Shown: positions 17,973 through 28,397 of the stretch, piece after piece
How the letters are laid out: every line of letters begins with the position of its first letter
How positions within the stretch are numbered: position 1 is the first letter of the stretch
Origin: Paraglaciecola mesophila
Lineage (GTDB): Bacteria > Pseudomonadota > Gammaproteobacteria > Enterobacterales > Alteromonadaceae
NCBI RefSeq assembly: GCF_009906955.1
Contig: NZ_CP047656.1
Span: 1,302,001-1,366,000, forward strand
Direction: 5' to 3'
DNA length: 64,000 nt
The notes under the pieces: generated by a model
Databases searched by the model: none
What the model was told of the DNA's origin: nothing
What the model saw: the letters and a program-made list of their open reading frames with translations, nothing else
Translations under genes and position numbers: made by a program

Positions 17973-19955
17973 CTACTGTTGCTTACTATCACTTGCTAAC
18001 TGTTGACTCGTTATATCAACACTCGAAGATAAATAGGCAAAGCTTTGCTCCGGCATATCTTGCCATTGTTGCGCAGGCATAGGTGGACAAGACAAGAGTA
18101 CTTCATCATGTGGTTGCATATTCGCCAAGCGTATTCTGAGTCGGCTCAAAGCAGGTACTTCTTCTACCTCACTTGGGCTGACAAACATGCCTAAGCTACG
18201 ACTTAACTTACCTAAATACAAACTACTGGAGAACCGAATAATAGGCGCTGCCATCAGTAACCCAAGCAACACAGGTGCTAACCACCAAAATAGTATGGGC
18301 GTTAAAGAAAGTGTGATCCCCCCCCAGACGATAGCAATTGCACTTGCGACCCATGTGCGCTTGAAAGCCTCTTTCCATGGAACCATTCGACCTTCACGGC
18401 CCTGAGCATCCCAACTAACATTTTTGCCAACCAGTACGTTAAGCACAAAATAAGCGTGATAAAACATCATCAGAGGCGCAATAATGATAGCAATAACTGC
18501 CTCGATCAACGCTCCAGACATTAGCGCGAGTCCCCCGCCAAATTGCTCTCTTCGTCTGACTAACGCCACTATTGCCCCCAGTAATTTTGGCCCTAGCAAC
18601 ATAATGACGGTCGCACTGATAAGGGTGATGATATACTCGGTTTTAACCACGGGCCACGAGGGAAACAGCGAATAATTCGACGCAAAAAACACGGTTTCAG
18701 TTGTAGCCCGCACGACTGCATCTATCGTACTTAGCACTAACATCACGAGCCACACAAGCGAAGACATATAAGCGAGCGCACCAAATAGGAAATGCAAACG
18801 ATTTACCGTGTGCAAGCCTTTACCATTGATGATACCTAAATGCTGAATATTGCCTTGAACCCAACGACGATCACGGGTGGCGTAATCGATAATGTTGCTG
18901 GGTATTTCTTCATAGCTACCTTCTAAATCTGCTAGTAGTAGCACGTCCCAACCGGCACGTCTGAGTAACGCAGCTTCAACAAAATCGTGACTGAGAATGT
19001 CTCCGCCAAAAGGCGCTTTCCCTTTGAGGGTTGGCAAACCACAATGTTGGATAAAGGCGTCAACACGTATGATGGCATTGTGCCCCCAATAGTTCGCACT
19101 ATCGGTCTGCCAAAAAGCTTGCCCCGTTGCCAACATAGGGCAATATAAGCAGGATGCAAACTGTAAAAAACGACCAAACAGCGTTTGTGAGCGCACAGGG
19201 ATAGGCACAGTTTGAATTAAGGCTGACATCGGGTTTTGCTGCATGGCTTTGACTAGAGTCAACATGCACTCCCCTGTCATAATGCTATCGGCATCTAACA
19301 CAATCATCGATTCATACTGGTAACCCCAGCGCTGACAAAAGTCAGCTAAATTTCCAACTTTTCGATGCACGTTCTTTTCACGGCGACGGTAGTAGATATT
19401 TTCAGACAACACACCCACTCGCTGACACAAGGCATTCCATGCTGTTAATTCCGCTTGCGCCATATCTGAATCTTGCGTATCACTTAACATATAGAAATCG
19501 AAATGCTCTAGCTGCCCTGTTCGTTCCATATCAACTAAACAGGCTTCAAACCCAGCCATTATTCGATTAGTGTCTTCGTTATAAACAGGCATAACCACGG
19601 CGTGTCTGTCCTTAAGCGCCACGTTTTCTGTTTGCCCTACAAAATGTTTGTTGCGACTCAATTTTAACGGATCAATATCGAAAATTTGCAGAATAAAACC
19701 GATACATGCGCTCCAAAATGCGGCAGAGATCCACAGGAAAGTGATACTAAATAATATCAACAGCACAACTTCTAACGCTGTGATACCACTTTCTGAAAAG
19801 ATTTCGTACATCATCCAACTACCTGTAATAGAGGTTATAAAAACCATTACAGCGTATATCCATTTGCGGACGGCCTTACCTTTAATGTCAATAAACATGG
19901 TTTTGCCCTCAGTATTATTTAAATTGCTCTGATAACGCGAGTTACTCGACTTCAT
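17973..19955 (-). CDS. opgH: Glucans biosynthesis glucosyltransferase H
   Basis: A 660-residue inner-membrane glucosyltransferase that builds the beta-glucan backbone of osmoregulated periplasmic glucans from UDP-glucose. Two N-terminal membrane segments are followed by a GT2 catalytic domain (MPVYNED, VLDADS, RRWVQGN) and a C-terminal block of membrane segments. It is shorter than E. coli OpgH (about 850 residues), mainly in the N-terminal region. Start 19955 overlaps the end of opgG by 14 bp, with GGAG five bases upstream; a second well-placed start is the Met of MFIDIKG (GAGGG upstream). Confidence 0.95.
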   Translation of the reverse strand: MKSSNSRYQSNLNNTEGKTMFIDIKGKAVRKWIYAVMVFITSITGSWMMYEIFSESGITALEVVLLILFSITFLWISAAFWSACIGFILQIFDIDPLKLSRNKHFVGQTENVALKDRHAVVMPVYNEDTNRIMAGFEACLVDMERTGQLEHFDFYMLSDTQDSDMAQAELTAWNALCQRVGVLSENIYYRRREKNVHRKVGNLADFCQRWGYQYESMIVLDADSIMTGECMLTLVKAMQQNPMSALIQTVPIPVRSQTLFGRFLQFASCLYCPMLATGQAFWQTDSANYWGHNAIIRVDAFIQHCGLPTLKGKAPFGGDILSHDFVEAALLRRAGWDVLLLADLEGSYEEIPSNIIDYATRDRRWVQGNIQHLGIINGKGLHTVNRLHFLFGALAYMSSLVWLVMLVLSTIDAVVRATTETVFFASNYSLFPSWPVVKTEYIITLISATVIMLLGPKLLGAIVALVRRREQFGGGLALMSGALIEAVIAIIIAPLMMFYHAYFVLNVLVGKNVSWDAQGREGRMVPWKEAFKRTWVASAIAIVWGGITLSLTPILFWWLAPVLLGLLMAAPIIRFSSSLYLGKLSRSLGMFVSPSEVEEVPALSRLRIRLANMQPHDEVLLSCPPMPAQQWQDMPEQSFAYLSSSVDITSQQLASDSKQQ

Positions 19956-21678
19956 TCGCGCTCCAAACGTAGTTCCACACTTCACTCACTCTTGTACCAC
20001 CAAGTGTTAAATAAAGGCGCATGTCGATGGCATTGTCGTTTTCGGGCTGTAATTTGAACTGGGCCCGCCACGTCTTTTTGTCGGGTAATTGCAGGACTTC
20101 TAGGTCTTTGTATGACCCCGAAGATAGACTTAATTTAGGCATTAAGCGGATAGAATCACTTAAATGAGCAAACTCCTCTGCGTTAAAATCAACCACCATC
20201 TGACGCACATTCTTCTCGGGTGCATCATCTTGCCCTGGCAAAGCTGCCCAACTATTGAATACTTGACTGACCCGCGCTACAGCCTCTTTGTTAAGCATTC
20301 CGTTTACCGATCTGATGGTGTAATCAAATTCGCGCATTTCACCTTTTTTAAACGGCTGTGCTGGCACCCAGTAACTCACGATATTGTCGTTAGTTTCTGA
20401 GTTAGTTGGTATTTCTACCAGTTCGACACGTCCTTTGCCCCATTGATTGTTTGGTGTGATCCACATGCCTGGACGTTCATGGTAGTGCGCTTCTGTGTCT
20501 TGGTAGCTGGCAAAGTTTTGGTCGCGCTGCAATAAGCCAAACCCTTTTGGTTGTTCATCTTGAAGAGAGGTAACGCGCAGCCCCTTGGGGTTATTCAAGC
20601 TACGCCAAATCCATTCACCACGAGAAGTGTGCATTGATAATCCATCTGAGTCATGCACCTCGGGCCTAAAATCATCGAAATTGCGGGTATCGTTTTCACC
20701 GCTCAAATACATGCTGGTTAACGGCGCAACTCCGAGCTTATTCACATCTTCCCGTGCATAAATAGTGCTTTGCACATGCATCACTGTGTTTAACCCAGGC
20801 ACCAGCTCAAAACGATAAGCTCCCGTAACAGACTGGCTATCGAGTAAGGCAAAAAAGATCAGTTTGGTATCTTCTGGTTTTGGCTCTAACATCCAAAATT
20901 TGGTGAATGCGGGAAACTCTTCCCCACTCGCTTCCGCTGTATCAATTGCTAATCCGCGAGCAGAAATACCAAATATTTGACCTGGGCCAATTAAGCGGAA
21001 ATAAGACGCGCCCAAGAAAACTGCAACTTCATCTTTATAGTGATTGGTTTTTAAAGGGTAATGCACTCTAAAGCCTGCAAAACCTGCATCTTTCGGCACA
21101 GAGCCTTTCAATGGCGCTGCGTCTTTTTCGTAAATGAACCGGTCTGTTTCAAACAACATGTTCTTAATACCACTGTTATCATCCACCACTTTAATTTCAA
21201 CAGGTGAGCGATACAAAAAGCCGGGGTGAAATAACTGCATCTCAAATTTTGCTTTGTCTTTCCACTGGGCTTGTTCGGGATTAAAACGAATTGCGCGATA
21301 TTGTTGATAATTCATGTCCGCCAGTTCAGCGGGTAAATTTTGTTTAGGTTGCACATAGGGCCGAGCAGCCAACTCTTTGGCTTGCTCAGTTACTAGGTCA
21401 AATACTCTTTCTTCACTTGTTTTTGGCGCAATAGGCGCAGGAATTGGAGCTTTTTGCTGCTGAGCGGTTCCCTCTTCCTTTTTCTGGTTTTGCTTTTTCT
21501 CAGCTTGCTCAGTTTGCTTTTTCTCACTCACTTGAGGGGCTTCTTCAGTTGTTTTAATTTGAGTAAAAGCACCTACGCTGACCGTTAAACACACGAGACC
21601 CACAAGACGTGACAAGGTATTCCGTTTCCGCTGCGCGCTATTGGCGTGCGATTGGTTGAAGGCATTTTGAGATTTCAT
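19942..21678 (-). CDS. opgG: Glucans biosynthesis protein G
   Basis: Periplasmic protein needed for making osmoregulated periplasmic glucans, acting with OpgH. After the N-terminal signal region comes an unusual charged, Gln/Lys/Glu-rich linker (roughly residues 45-85), then the conserved MdoG beta-sandwich domain (FDLVTEQAKELAARPY, YQQYRAIRF, LFHPGFLY) and the C-terminal Ig-like domain. ATG 21678 is preferred; GTG 21726 in frame is possible and no ribosome site is decisive. It is the first gene of opgGH, with overlapping ends. Confidence 0.93.
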   Translation of the reverse strand: MKSQNAFNQSHANSAQRKRNTLSRLVGLVCLTVSVGAFTQIKTTEEAPQVSEKKQTEQAEKKQNQKKEEGTAQQQKAPIPAPIAPKTSEERVFDLVTEQAKELAARPYVQPKQNLPAELADMNYQQYRAIRFNPEQAQWKDKAKFEMQLFHPGFLYRSPVEIKVVDDNSGIKNMLFETDRFIYEKDAAPLKGSVPKDAGFAGFRVHYPLKTNHYKDEVAVFLGASYFRLIGPGQIFGISARGLAIDTAEASGEEFPAFTKFWMLEPKPEDTKLIFFALLDSQSVTGAYRFELVPGLNTVMHVQSTIYAREDVNKLGVAPLTSMYLSGENDTRNFDDFRPEVHDSDGLSMHTSRGEWIWRSLNNPKGLRVTSLQDEQPKGFGLLQRDQNFASYQDTEAHYHERPGMWITPNNQWGKGRVELVEIPTNSETNDNIVSYWVPAQPFKKGEMREFDYTIRSVNGMLNKEAVARVSQVFNSWAALPGQDDAPEKNVRQMVVDFNAEEFAHLSDSIRLMPKLSLSSGSYKDLEVLQLPDKKTWRAQFKLQPENDNAIDMRLYLTLGGTRVSEVWNYVWSANEVE

Positions 21679-21726
21679 TTGGCTTCGGGTTCCTTTGATG
21701 TTTTGGCGTACTTTTTTAGCGAACAC

Positions 21727-22380
21727 TTTTTGTTGAACTTTGTTCGCTTGATAAAATGACTACACAAAGAAATTGCAACTTTTGCACCAAAAATCAAAAA
21801 CGTGCCAAACGGGTCTTCTTTTAGACTAAAGAAGTAACTGGGCTCAGCATGCAAATTTTATTCTCTTTGTCTTCTAAAACGACTGTTACCTATTACTCAG
21901 ATGACATTAAAACAACCTTTGGATAGACCTATTATCTCCTTGAAAGCTAGAAGAACAAAGCGATACGGGATATTAGCGCATCTCGAGAATACGAAAAGGA
22001 AGAGATAAATCAGACACCTTACGGGTAATAAAAATGGTCACATCATAGACTAACGACCATAGCAAAGAATGAGGTAAATTAAGTGAGCAAAAACGCAGAT
22101 ATCATCTTACGGAGAATAAATTGATTAACTTACAGGTATTTGGATTTGAGTAGATAAAGATATGGGAGAAATATGTAACTTATTTGAGACACCATACTAT
22201 CAAATCAAGAATAATGCATATAAAACATAAAGTTAGTTCTTTGGTGCTAATTTCTGTAGCCGTATTTTGTGGTAGAAAACTCTCAACCTCTGACTTTTAT
22301 AGCCCTCCTTTTGCTCAGCGGTGTACTAGGTATATTTACCCTGAGTTTGTAATTTTTTCCTAGTTAAACGATACAACACA
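21727..22380. other. Long non-coding stretch between opgG and fadR
   Basis: About 650 bp without a credible gene on either strand. It must hold the opgG promoter. I see no repeat copy, strong hairpin or small ORF with a ribosome site. Confidence 0.6.
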
Positions 22381-22408
22381 GCAAAAAGCCACATGTCAAA
22401 TGTGGCTT
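22381..22408 (-). terminator. Terminator after fadR
   Basis: AAGCCACAT (22386-22394) pairs with ATGTGGCTT (22400-22408), giving a T-run on the minus strand. Confidence 0.85.
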
Positions 22409-22447
22409 CAGTAAGGATACTTTAATTAAAACGCGTATTCGCTATTA

Positions 22448-23158
22448 TTAATCAACTAGCCCTTTAGGCATATCATCGCGCATTTCCTGCCATAATTTAC
22501 CACTGGCAATACCATATTTACGAATAACTAAAGGAACACTCTCGTAATCGCCTTTTTCCGCAAGTTCAAGTAATTGCTGATAATAATCATGGGTTAGCGC
22601 TCTGGATTTCTCACTTGAGAAGTAGTAGCCACCGATACGGGAGTATAGCCCCTTAAAACCATTCATCATTAACACGTACACGGGATTCCCAGATGCAAAT
22701 GCTAAATCATGATTCAATTGGTAATCTTCAACCGCGAACGCTGTGCCATCTACTTCTGGCTCTCTGTACTTTTGCAGTATTTCAATAGCCTTTTCGCGAT
22801 TGTTACGAATAGCCCCTCGAATAAATACCGCGCTTAAATTAGTGCGGGCTGCTAATAAGTGATCAACCAGTTCAGAAATACCATCTTCATCCAATCGTGC
22901 TAACGTCTCTAAAATATTGAGACCTGAAGTTTCCCAAAAATTATTGACCTTAGTAGGCTTACCATGTTGGATGGTCAACCAACCATCTCGCGCCAAGCGC
23001 TGTAAAACTTCACGTAAGGTGGTTCGGGTTACCCCGATTAATTCTGATAGTTCACGTTCTGCAGGAAGAATGGTACCGGGAGGAAATCGTCCGCTCCATA
23101 TAGATTCCACTATATATTCTTCGGCAAATCCAGCTGGACTCTGTGCCTTATAAATCAT
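22448..23158 (-). CDS. fadR: Fatty acid metabolism regulator FadR
   Basis: A 236-residue GntR-family regulator that represses fatty-acid degradation and activates unsaturated fatty-acid synthesis genes; acyl-CoA releases it from DNA. The N-terminal winged helix ([20 protein letters not shown] and the following helix) is close to identical to E. coli FadR, and the start is set by homology at [15 protein letters not shown]; 25 extra in-frame residues upstream are not part of the family. It is divergent from nhaB, an arrangement shared with E. coli. fadD, a classic target, is 11 kb away. Confidence 0.97.
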   Translation of the reverse strand: MIYKAQSPAGFAEEYIVESIWSGRFPPGTILPAERELSELIGVTRTTLREVLQRLARDGWLTIQHGKPTKVNNFWETSGLNILETLARLDEDGISELVDHLLAARTNLSAVFIRGAIRNNREKAIEILQKYREPEVDGTAFAVEDYQLNHDLAFASGNPVYVLMMNGFKGLYSRIGGYYFSSEKSRALTHDYYQQLLELAEKGDYESVPLVIRKYGIASGKLWQEMRDDMPKGLVD

Positions 23159-23406
23159 TTCATTGCTCGCAAGGTTATCAATATTATTTTTTGCTATTAA
23201 CTGATTGTACCAGATGATTTTTCTCGGGAACAATGAATCTTTAACAAGATGTTAAGTTATAGTCTGGCTGTCACATTCATCGAATAAACTTTTGACCACT
23301 TAATTTTAAGTAAAATGTAGCTAAGCATGCGATTTACCTTGCATTTTTCCGTTACAGAATTTAAAAAGAAGTTATAAAAGCTAGAAAAATTTAAAGGTTT
23401 GAATCT

Positions 23407-24987
23407 ATGCAACAATCCACAGTCGGAGCAGTTTATAGCAATTTCTTGGGACAAGCCCCTGATTGGTATAAAAAAGCTATTCTCGCATTCCTCGTCATAA
23501 ACCCTCTTTTATTTATGGCCGACCCGTATCTAGCGGGCTGGGCTTTAGTGGCAGAGTTTATTTTTACCCTTGCAATGGCATTAAAGTGTTACCCATTGCA
23601 ACCGGGGGGACTTCTGTTAATCGAAGCATTGTTTATCGGTATGACCTCCCCTGAACACATGAAACATGAAATAGTGGTGAATATTGAAGTTGTTTTGCTG
23701 CTGGTGTTTATGGTCGCGGGCATTTACTTCATGAAAGACATGTTGCTCTTCATGTTCACTAAGTTGTTGCTAAAGCTGAAAAATAAAATAGCGTTGTCGA
23801 TGTCTTTTGTCGCAGCATCAGCCTTCTTGTCAGCCTTCTTAGATGCTTTAACGGTTGTCGCCGTTATTATTGCCGTCGGCATGGGCTTTTATTCAATTTA
23901 TCATAAAGTCGCCTCAGGCAAAGATTTCCATTCGGATCACGACCACACCAGTGATGACCACGTTGACCATCCGAAACGCCAAGATTTAGAAGACTTCAGG
24001 GCGTTTTTACGCAACCTAATGATGCACGCCGCAATCGGCACCGCATTAGGCGGCGTTATGACCATGGTAGGTGAGCCTCAAAATTTAATCATTGCAGATA
24101 AAGCAGGATGGAATTTCGTTGAGTTCTTTCTGCGTATGTCGCCTGTCACCATCCCAGTGTTTTTTGCTGGTATTGCTACGACCTTCTTATTAGAGAAGTT
24201 CAAACTGTTTAGCTATGGCGCGCAGTTGCCTAAAGTGGTGCGTGATATTTTGACCGCCTACAGTGAAAAGCAAGAAGCGACCCGCACTAAGCAAGATAGT
24301 GCAAAATTATGGATCCAAGGGTTCATAGGGGTGTGGCTAGTTATCGGGTTAGCAGGCCATTTTGCTGCCGTGGGTTTAATTGGCTTGTCGATTATCGTAT
24401 TAGCAACCTCAATGAACGGCATTATTGATGAACATTCCATCGGCAAAGCATTTGAAGAGGCTCTGCCATTCACGGCCCTATTATGCGTCTTCTTTGGTGT
24501 AGTTGCCGTTATTATTGATCAAGGCTTGTTCACTCCAGTTATCGATTGGGTACTTACCTTTGAGGGGCGATCACAGCTTGTGATGTTCTATTTAGCCAAC
24601 GGTGCTCTCTCTATGGTCAGTGACAACGTATTCGTTGGCTCGGTATACATTACCGAAGTGACTGCAGCACTCAAACATGGTCACATAACGCGCGACGAAT
24701 TTGATATGCTTGCCGTCGCTATCAACACGGGTACCAATCTGCCAAGCGTTGCTACACCAAACGGACAAGCCGCATTCTTATTTCTACTAACCTCTGCTAT
24801 TGCACCGTTATTGCGCTTGTCATATGGCACTATGGTATACATGGCGCTGCCGTATACTGTGGTTCTAACCTTAGTTGGCTTAGCAGTGACTTACTTTGGT
24901 TTAGGCGATTTAACCAATTGGTTGTACGATATGCACCTAATAGAGCATCACAGCGCAACAATAGGTGTTGACCCCGCCGCACACTAA
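23407..24987 (+). CDS. nhaB: Na+/H+ antiporter NhaB
   Basis: A 526-residue inner-membrane sodium/proton antiporter with about twelve hydrophobic segments, matching the family in length. A His/Asp-rich cytoplasmic loop follows residue 170 ([15 protein letters not shown]). The conserved segments [20 protein letters not shown] and MVGEPQNLI are present. It maintains low internal sodium, fitting a marine host. It is transcribed away from fadR and terminated before dsbB. Confidence 0.96.
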   Translation: MQQSTVGAVYSNFLGQAPDWYKKAILAFLVINPLLFMADPYLAGWALVAEFIFTLAMALKCYPLQPGGLLLIEALFIGMTSPEHMKHEIVVNIEVVLLLVFMVAGIYFMKDMLLFMFTKLLLKLKNKIALSMSFVAASAFLSAFLDALTVVAVIIAVGMGFYSIYHKVASGKDFHSDHDHTSDDHVDHPKRQDLEDFRAFLRNLMMHAAIGTALGGVMTMVGEPQNLIIADKAGWNFVEFFLRMSPVTIPVFFAGIATTFLLEKFKLFSYGAQLPKVVRDILTAYSEKQEATRTKQDSAKLWIQGFIGVWLVIGLAGHFAAVGLIGLSIIVLATSMNGIIDEHSIGKAFEEALPFTALLCVFFGVVAVIIDQGLFTPVIDWVLTFEGRSQLVMFYLANGALSMVSDNVFVGSVYITEVTAALKHGHITRDEFDMLAVAINTGTNLPSVATPNGQAAFLFLLTSAIAPLLRLSYGTMVYMALPYTVVLTLVGLAVTYFGLGDLTNWLYDMHLIEHHSATIGVDPAAH

Positions 24988-25003
24988 CACGGCTTGATTT
25001 GAC

Positions 25004-25036
25004 AAAGCACCGCTTACATTGCGGTGCTTTTTTGTT
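25004..25036 (+). terminator. Terminator after nhaB
   Basis: AAAGCACCGC (25004-25013) pairs with GCGGTGCTTT (25021-25030), followed by TTTTG. Confidence 0.88.
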
Positions 25037-25059
25037 TTAGTTACATAACGAGTAAAACC

Positions 25060-25575
25060 ATGTCTTTTATTTCTAATCTTTCTGAGACCCGCCTTGCTTG
25101 GGGTCTATTATTTTTATCTACCTTGGTGTTAGAGGCCTATGCCCTGTATACCCAACATGCGATGGATTTGCGCCCTTGTATTATGTGTATTTACCAACGT
25201 ACAGCAGTCTTCGGCATTATGTTCGCCAGCGTTCCTGTTTTCCTCGCTAATAACATACTTACGCGCTTATTTGCGTATGCAGTATGGGGCGTGTCGGCTA
25301 TTTGGGGGGGATTGATTGCATGGGAGCATTACGACCTTCAAACTGCGTCCAACCCTTTCTTTGCCACTTGTGAAATCGTGCCTAATTTCCCTAGCTGGTT
25401 GCCGTTACATGAATGGTTACCCAACCTATTTGCTGCAACAGGAGATTGCGGCGATATAGATTGGGTGTTTCTGCAGATGAGCATGCCCCAATGGATGATG
25501 GTGGTCTTTGCCATTTATAGCGCTATTTGGTTTGTCGTGCTCGGCGCGCGACTTTTAGTGAAACGCAGTGTTTAG
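25060..25575 (+). CDS. dsbB: Disulfide bond formation protein B
   Basis: A 171-residue inner-membrane protein that re-oxidises DsbA and passes electrons to quinones. It has four membrane segments and the two cysteine pairs Cys40/Cys43 (CIMC) and Cys104/Cys130, all present. ATG 25060 is the family start; the frame extends upstream only into the nhaB terminator. Next to nhaB as in E. coli. Confidence 0.96.
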   Translation: MSFISNLSETRLAWGLLFLSTLVLEAYALYTQHAMDLRPCIMCIYQRTAVFGIMFASVPVFLANNILTRLFAYAVWGVSAIWGGLIAWEHYDLQTASNPFFATCEIVPNFPSWLPLHEWLPNLFAATGDCGDIDWVFLQMSMPQWMMVVFAIYSAIWFVVLGARLLVKRSV

Positions 25576-25595
25576 GATAGACAAAAGCCAATCTT

Positions 25596-25622
25596 AAAAA
25601 GGGAGCCTTCGCTCCCTTTTTT
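25596..25622. terminator. Bidirectional terminator between dsbB and ctlX
   Basis: AAAAAGGGAGC and GCTCCCTTTTTT pair around a CTTC loop, between converging genes. Confidence 0.9.
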
Positions 25623-25628
25623 CATGGT

Positions 25629-26585
25629 TTACTGCATCGGTCGCGCTGCTAAATGTATCCCCGCCAACATACAACGAATGGAACCACCCGCAGTCTCAAT
25701 GGCCGATACGTCTAGTGGCACGAGCGTCACACTCTTTTCAAGTCTATCTCGCTGTGCACTCGTTAGCGCATCATAAGCGCGTTGCGATAACACGAGCAAA
25801 CGATGGTGGGTACTTTGTAATTCGAGCGCATTACCGCAAAAATCAGCAATTTGCTCAGATGTAAGTACAATCACATCTCGGCCTGACTCTTTGAAGCGTG
25901 CGATCACTTCCTCGCGGCGACTTTCGTCACCGATCATATCGCTACCAAGCATGACAAAATCAGTACCAATACACATCAACACATTCGTGTGATACACAGC
26001 CACCCCATTCTCATCAGTGGCATCAAATAACATAGGTTCGTAATTAAAATGGCTACAAAAACGCTCTAACGCCAATGGGTTAGTTCGATTCGATTGAACC
26101 GCATACGCAACGCGTTCGATATGATCGAGCACCATGGCACCCGTCCCTTCTAAATACAGCTTATCGTGCTCAAGGCCCGAATAATCAATCACGTCTTGTA
26201 CTCTGTATTCTTGTTTGAGCATATCAATGATATCGCTGCGCCTTTCTTTGCGCCGATTTTCCGCATACATAGGGTAAATCGCAATATGCCCACCGCTGTG
26301 CGTTGAAAACCAATTATTCGGAAACACGGAATCTGGCGTCTCTTGTGTTTCATCTTCAAAAATATGAACCCTAATGCCGTGTGAATTTAGGATCTCAGCG
26401 GCATGTGTAACCTGCGCATAAGCTTGTTTACGTAAACTAACATCACTGGTTAATTGCGCTATTTTTGCTTCATCACTTGCGAGGCGTTGAAATGCATTAT
26501 CACCTTCAGTTTGCGGATTAGCATAGAAATAATGCGGGCGGATCATTATAACGGCTGACGGTGCCTGTGGATTGCGTTTACTCAT
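25629..26585 (-). CDS. ctlX: Citrulline/arginine-type hydrolase, CtlX-like (arginine deiminase-related)
   Basis: A 318-residue member of the guanidino-group-modifying (amidinotransferase) fold. The expected catalytic residues are visible: the acid in the PDSVFPNNW segment, His in VYHTNVLM and the nucleophile Cys305 in GGSIRCML. CtlX proteins take part in citrulline use. It starts four bases after the ornithine cyclodeaminase gene, so the pair probably turns arginine or citrulline into ornithine and then proline. The exact substrate is not certain. Confidence 0.82.
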   Translation of the reverse strand: MSKRNPQAPSAVIMIRPHYFYANPQTEGDNAFQRLASDEAKIAQLTSDVSLRKQAYAQVTHAAEILNSHGIRVHIFEDETQETPDSVFPNNWFSTHSGGHIAIYPMYAENRRKERRSDIIDMLKQEYRVQDVIDYSGLEHDKLYLEGTGAMVLDHIERVAYAVQSNRTNPLALERFCSHFNYEPMLFDATDENGVAVYHTNVLMCIGTDFVMLGSDMIGDESRREEVIARFKESGRDVIVLTSEQIADFCGNALELQSTHHRLLVLSQRAYDALTSAQRDRLEKSVTLVPLDVSAIETAGGSIRCMLAGIHLAARPMQ

Positions 26586-26589
26586 CAGG

Positions 26590-27696
26590 TTAGCCTGCTT
26601 TTCTCATGATATTCTTGCTAACAAATAAGCTAAATAAATCTCGCGGATCATCGGGCGTGGCAATCAACTCAAGTTCTTTGGCAGGTAGGTGCTGTGACAT
26701 CAGTTGATACACATAGCGCAGGGCAGAAAAATCTTCGATGGCAAACCCGACACCATCAAAAATGGTTAATTGCGAAGGTGACGTGCGTCCATCAACTTGT
26801 TGATTGATCACTTTGTACATTTCTGTAACGCCAAAGTCAGGGCTTAGTTGCTGAATATCTCCTTCAATACGCGTTTGCTCTTCAAACTCCACAAATACCT
26901 TGCCGCGTAATAATAAATCCTTGTCTAGCTCGGTTTTACCTGGGCAGTCACCACCAATAGCATTGATATACACCCCATCATTGACCATATCGGAAGTTAA
27001 AATAGTCGCATTGCGTTTGTCCGCAGTGCAGGTTGTAATAATGTCAGCCCCTTGAATCGCTTCTTTGGCACTGACACATATCGTCACGTCAAAACCATGT
27101 TGTAAAAGATTAGCTCGGCATTTTTGGCTGGCGTTACTGTCTACGTCATAAAGACGCAAGGTATTCACGCCCAATAATGTGCGAAATGAAAATGCCTGAA
27201 ATTCAGATTGTGCTCCATTTCCAATAAGCGCCATACATTGGCTATTTTTAGGCGCTAAATAGGTCGCCATTAGTGCTGAAGTAGCCCCTGTGCGCAGCGC
27301 AGTTAACACAGTCATTTCAGATAACAATAAGGGGTAGCCAGAATCCACGTCAGCCAATACACCAAAAGCAGTAACGGTTTGCAGGCCTTTTTGGGTATTT
27401 TTAGGATGGCCATTAACGTATTTAAAGCTAAAGTTTTGCCCGTCACTGGTTGGCATTAACTCAATCACACCGTCGGGTGAATGTGCCGCAAACCGAGGGG
27501 ATTTATCAAACAAAGACCAACGTTTGAAATCGGCCTCAATCGTTTTCGCCAACCCTGATATAAACGTTTCCATTCCTACTAGGGAGACCAACTCCAGTAA
27601 GTCTTGAACGCTTAAAAACGCCACTTGTGATACCGCGGCTTGTACTGGGTTTTGTTCTGAATTTGGCTTAGAAGATTGCATAACTGACTCACTCAA
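26590..27696 (-). CDS. Ornithine cyclodeaminase family protein
   Basis: A 368-residue NAD-dependent enzyme of the ornithine cyclodeaminase/mu-crystallin family, expected to convert ornithine to proline and ammonia. The substrate half includes LLSEMTVLTALRTGATSALM and the Rossmann half LIGNGAQSEFQAFSF; NAIGGDCPGKTEL is also typical. It is the first gene of the operon with ctlX and is divergent from an Lrp-type regulator gene at 27853. Confidence 0.9.
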   Translation of the reverse strand: MSESVMQSSKPNSEQNPVQAAVSQVAFLSVQDLLELVSLVGMETFISGLAKTIEADFKRWSLFDKSPRFAAHSPDGVIELMPTSDGQNFSFKYVNGHPKNTQKGLQTVTAFGVLADVDSGYPLLLSEMTVLTALRTGATSALMATYLAPKNSQCMALIGNGAQSEFQAFSFRTLLGVNTLRLYDVDSNASQKCRANLLQHGFDVTICVSAKEAIQGADIITTCTADKRNATILTSDMVNDGVYINAIGGDCPGKTELDKDLLLRGKVFVEFEEQTRIEGDIQQLSPDFGVTEMYKVINQQVDGRTSPSQLTIFDGVGFAIEDFSALRYVYQLMSQHLPAKELELIATPDDPRDLFSLFVSKNIMRKAG

Positions 27697-27758
27697 AATA
27701 AAGGTGACGTCAGTGTAATTAGTCAGCCAGCTAGGTTAAATGCCAAAAAGTTGCAAAT

Positions 27759-27797
27759 ATTGTGGGGATATAGTGCATATAGACACCCTACACAATA
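27759..27797. promoter_or_regulatory. Dyad in the ocd/Lrp-regulator divergent promoter region
   Basis: TATTGTG (27759-27765) and CACAATA (27791-27797) are perfect complements separated by 25 AT-rich bases. This is a plausible operator for the neighbouring Lrp-type protein, whose relatives bind AT-rich dyads. No footprint evidence. Confidence 0.35.
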
Positions 27798-27852
27798 CAA
27801 TATGCTAATTAAGACACCATTTTGATAGTAGATATGAATAAAGGCACCAATA

Positions 27853-28287
27853 ATGAAAGAAACCCAAATACTTGATGACCTAGACATTAATTTAATTGCT
27901 ATTTTACGCAAAGACGGGCGTGCCCCAGTGGCTAAACTATCGCAAATCCTTGGGGTATCTCGTGGAACCGTGCAGAATCGATTAGATAGATTACTCAGCT
28001 CTGGCGCGATTTTGGGGTTCACAATCCGCGCCCATCACGAGGTCGAGCAAAATCTGATTAAAGCAATTATGATGATTGAAGTAGCGGGAAAATCCACTTC
28101 ACAAGTGATCCAAAAACTACGCGGTCTCCCCGAACTTACCCATATGCACACCACAAATGGCGCATGGGATTTAATCGCCAATATTCAAACCACCACACTC
28201 ACCGAATTTGACCTAGTACTAAGAAGGGTGCGCACAACTCCAGGTGTTCTTAACAGTGAAACCAGTATCTTGCTTAGTTCGATATAG
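27853..28287 (+). CDS. Lrp/AsnC family transcriptional regulator
   Basis: A 144-residue regulator with an N-terminal helix-turn-helix (LDDLDINLIAILRKDGRAPVA is the entry; recognition helix near GVSRGTVQNRLDRLL) and a C-terminal RAM-type domain for amino-acid binding. It is divergent from ocd-ctlX, so it most likely controls that operon in response to arginine or ornithine; this is inferred from position. ATG 27853 starts the protein. Confidence 0.9.
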   Translation: MKETQILDDLDINLIAILRKDGRAPVAKLSQILGVSRGTVQNRLDRLLSSGAILGFTIRAHHEVEQNLIKAIMMIEVAGKSTSQVIQKLRGLPELTHMHTTNGAWDLIANIQTTTLTEFDLVLRRVRTTPGVLNSETSILLSSI

Positions 28288-28337
28288 GAATAAAAAGGCA
28301 AAAAACGTAGGTAAGTGTGCACGCTTAAAGGCGTCAA

Positions 28338-28366
28338 TCGATCCAAAATGCCCCGCCCTCGTACAA
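28338..28366 (+). promoter_or_regulatory. Possible ECF-type promoter before the photolyase-like gene
   Basis: TCGATCC, 15 bases, CGTACAA, 32 bp before the GTG start. It resembles the motif of the sigma-factor module in this window but has one base less spacing and two differences in each box. Only a candidate. Confidence 0.3.
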
Positions 28367-28397
28367 GTCAAAAAAGCCCTATAAACGAGACATTATT

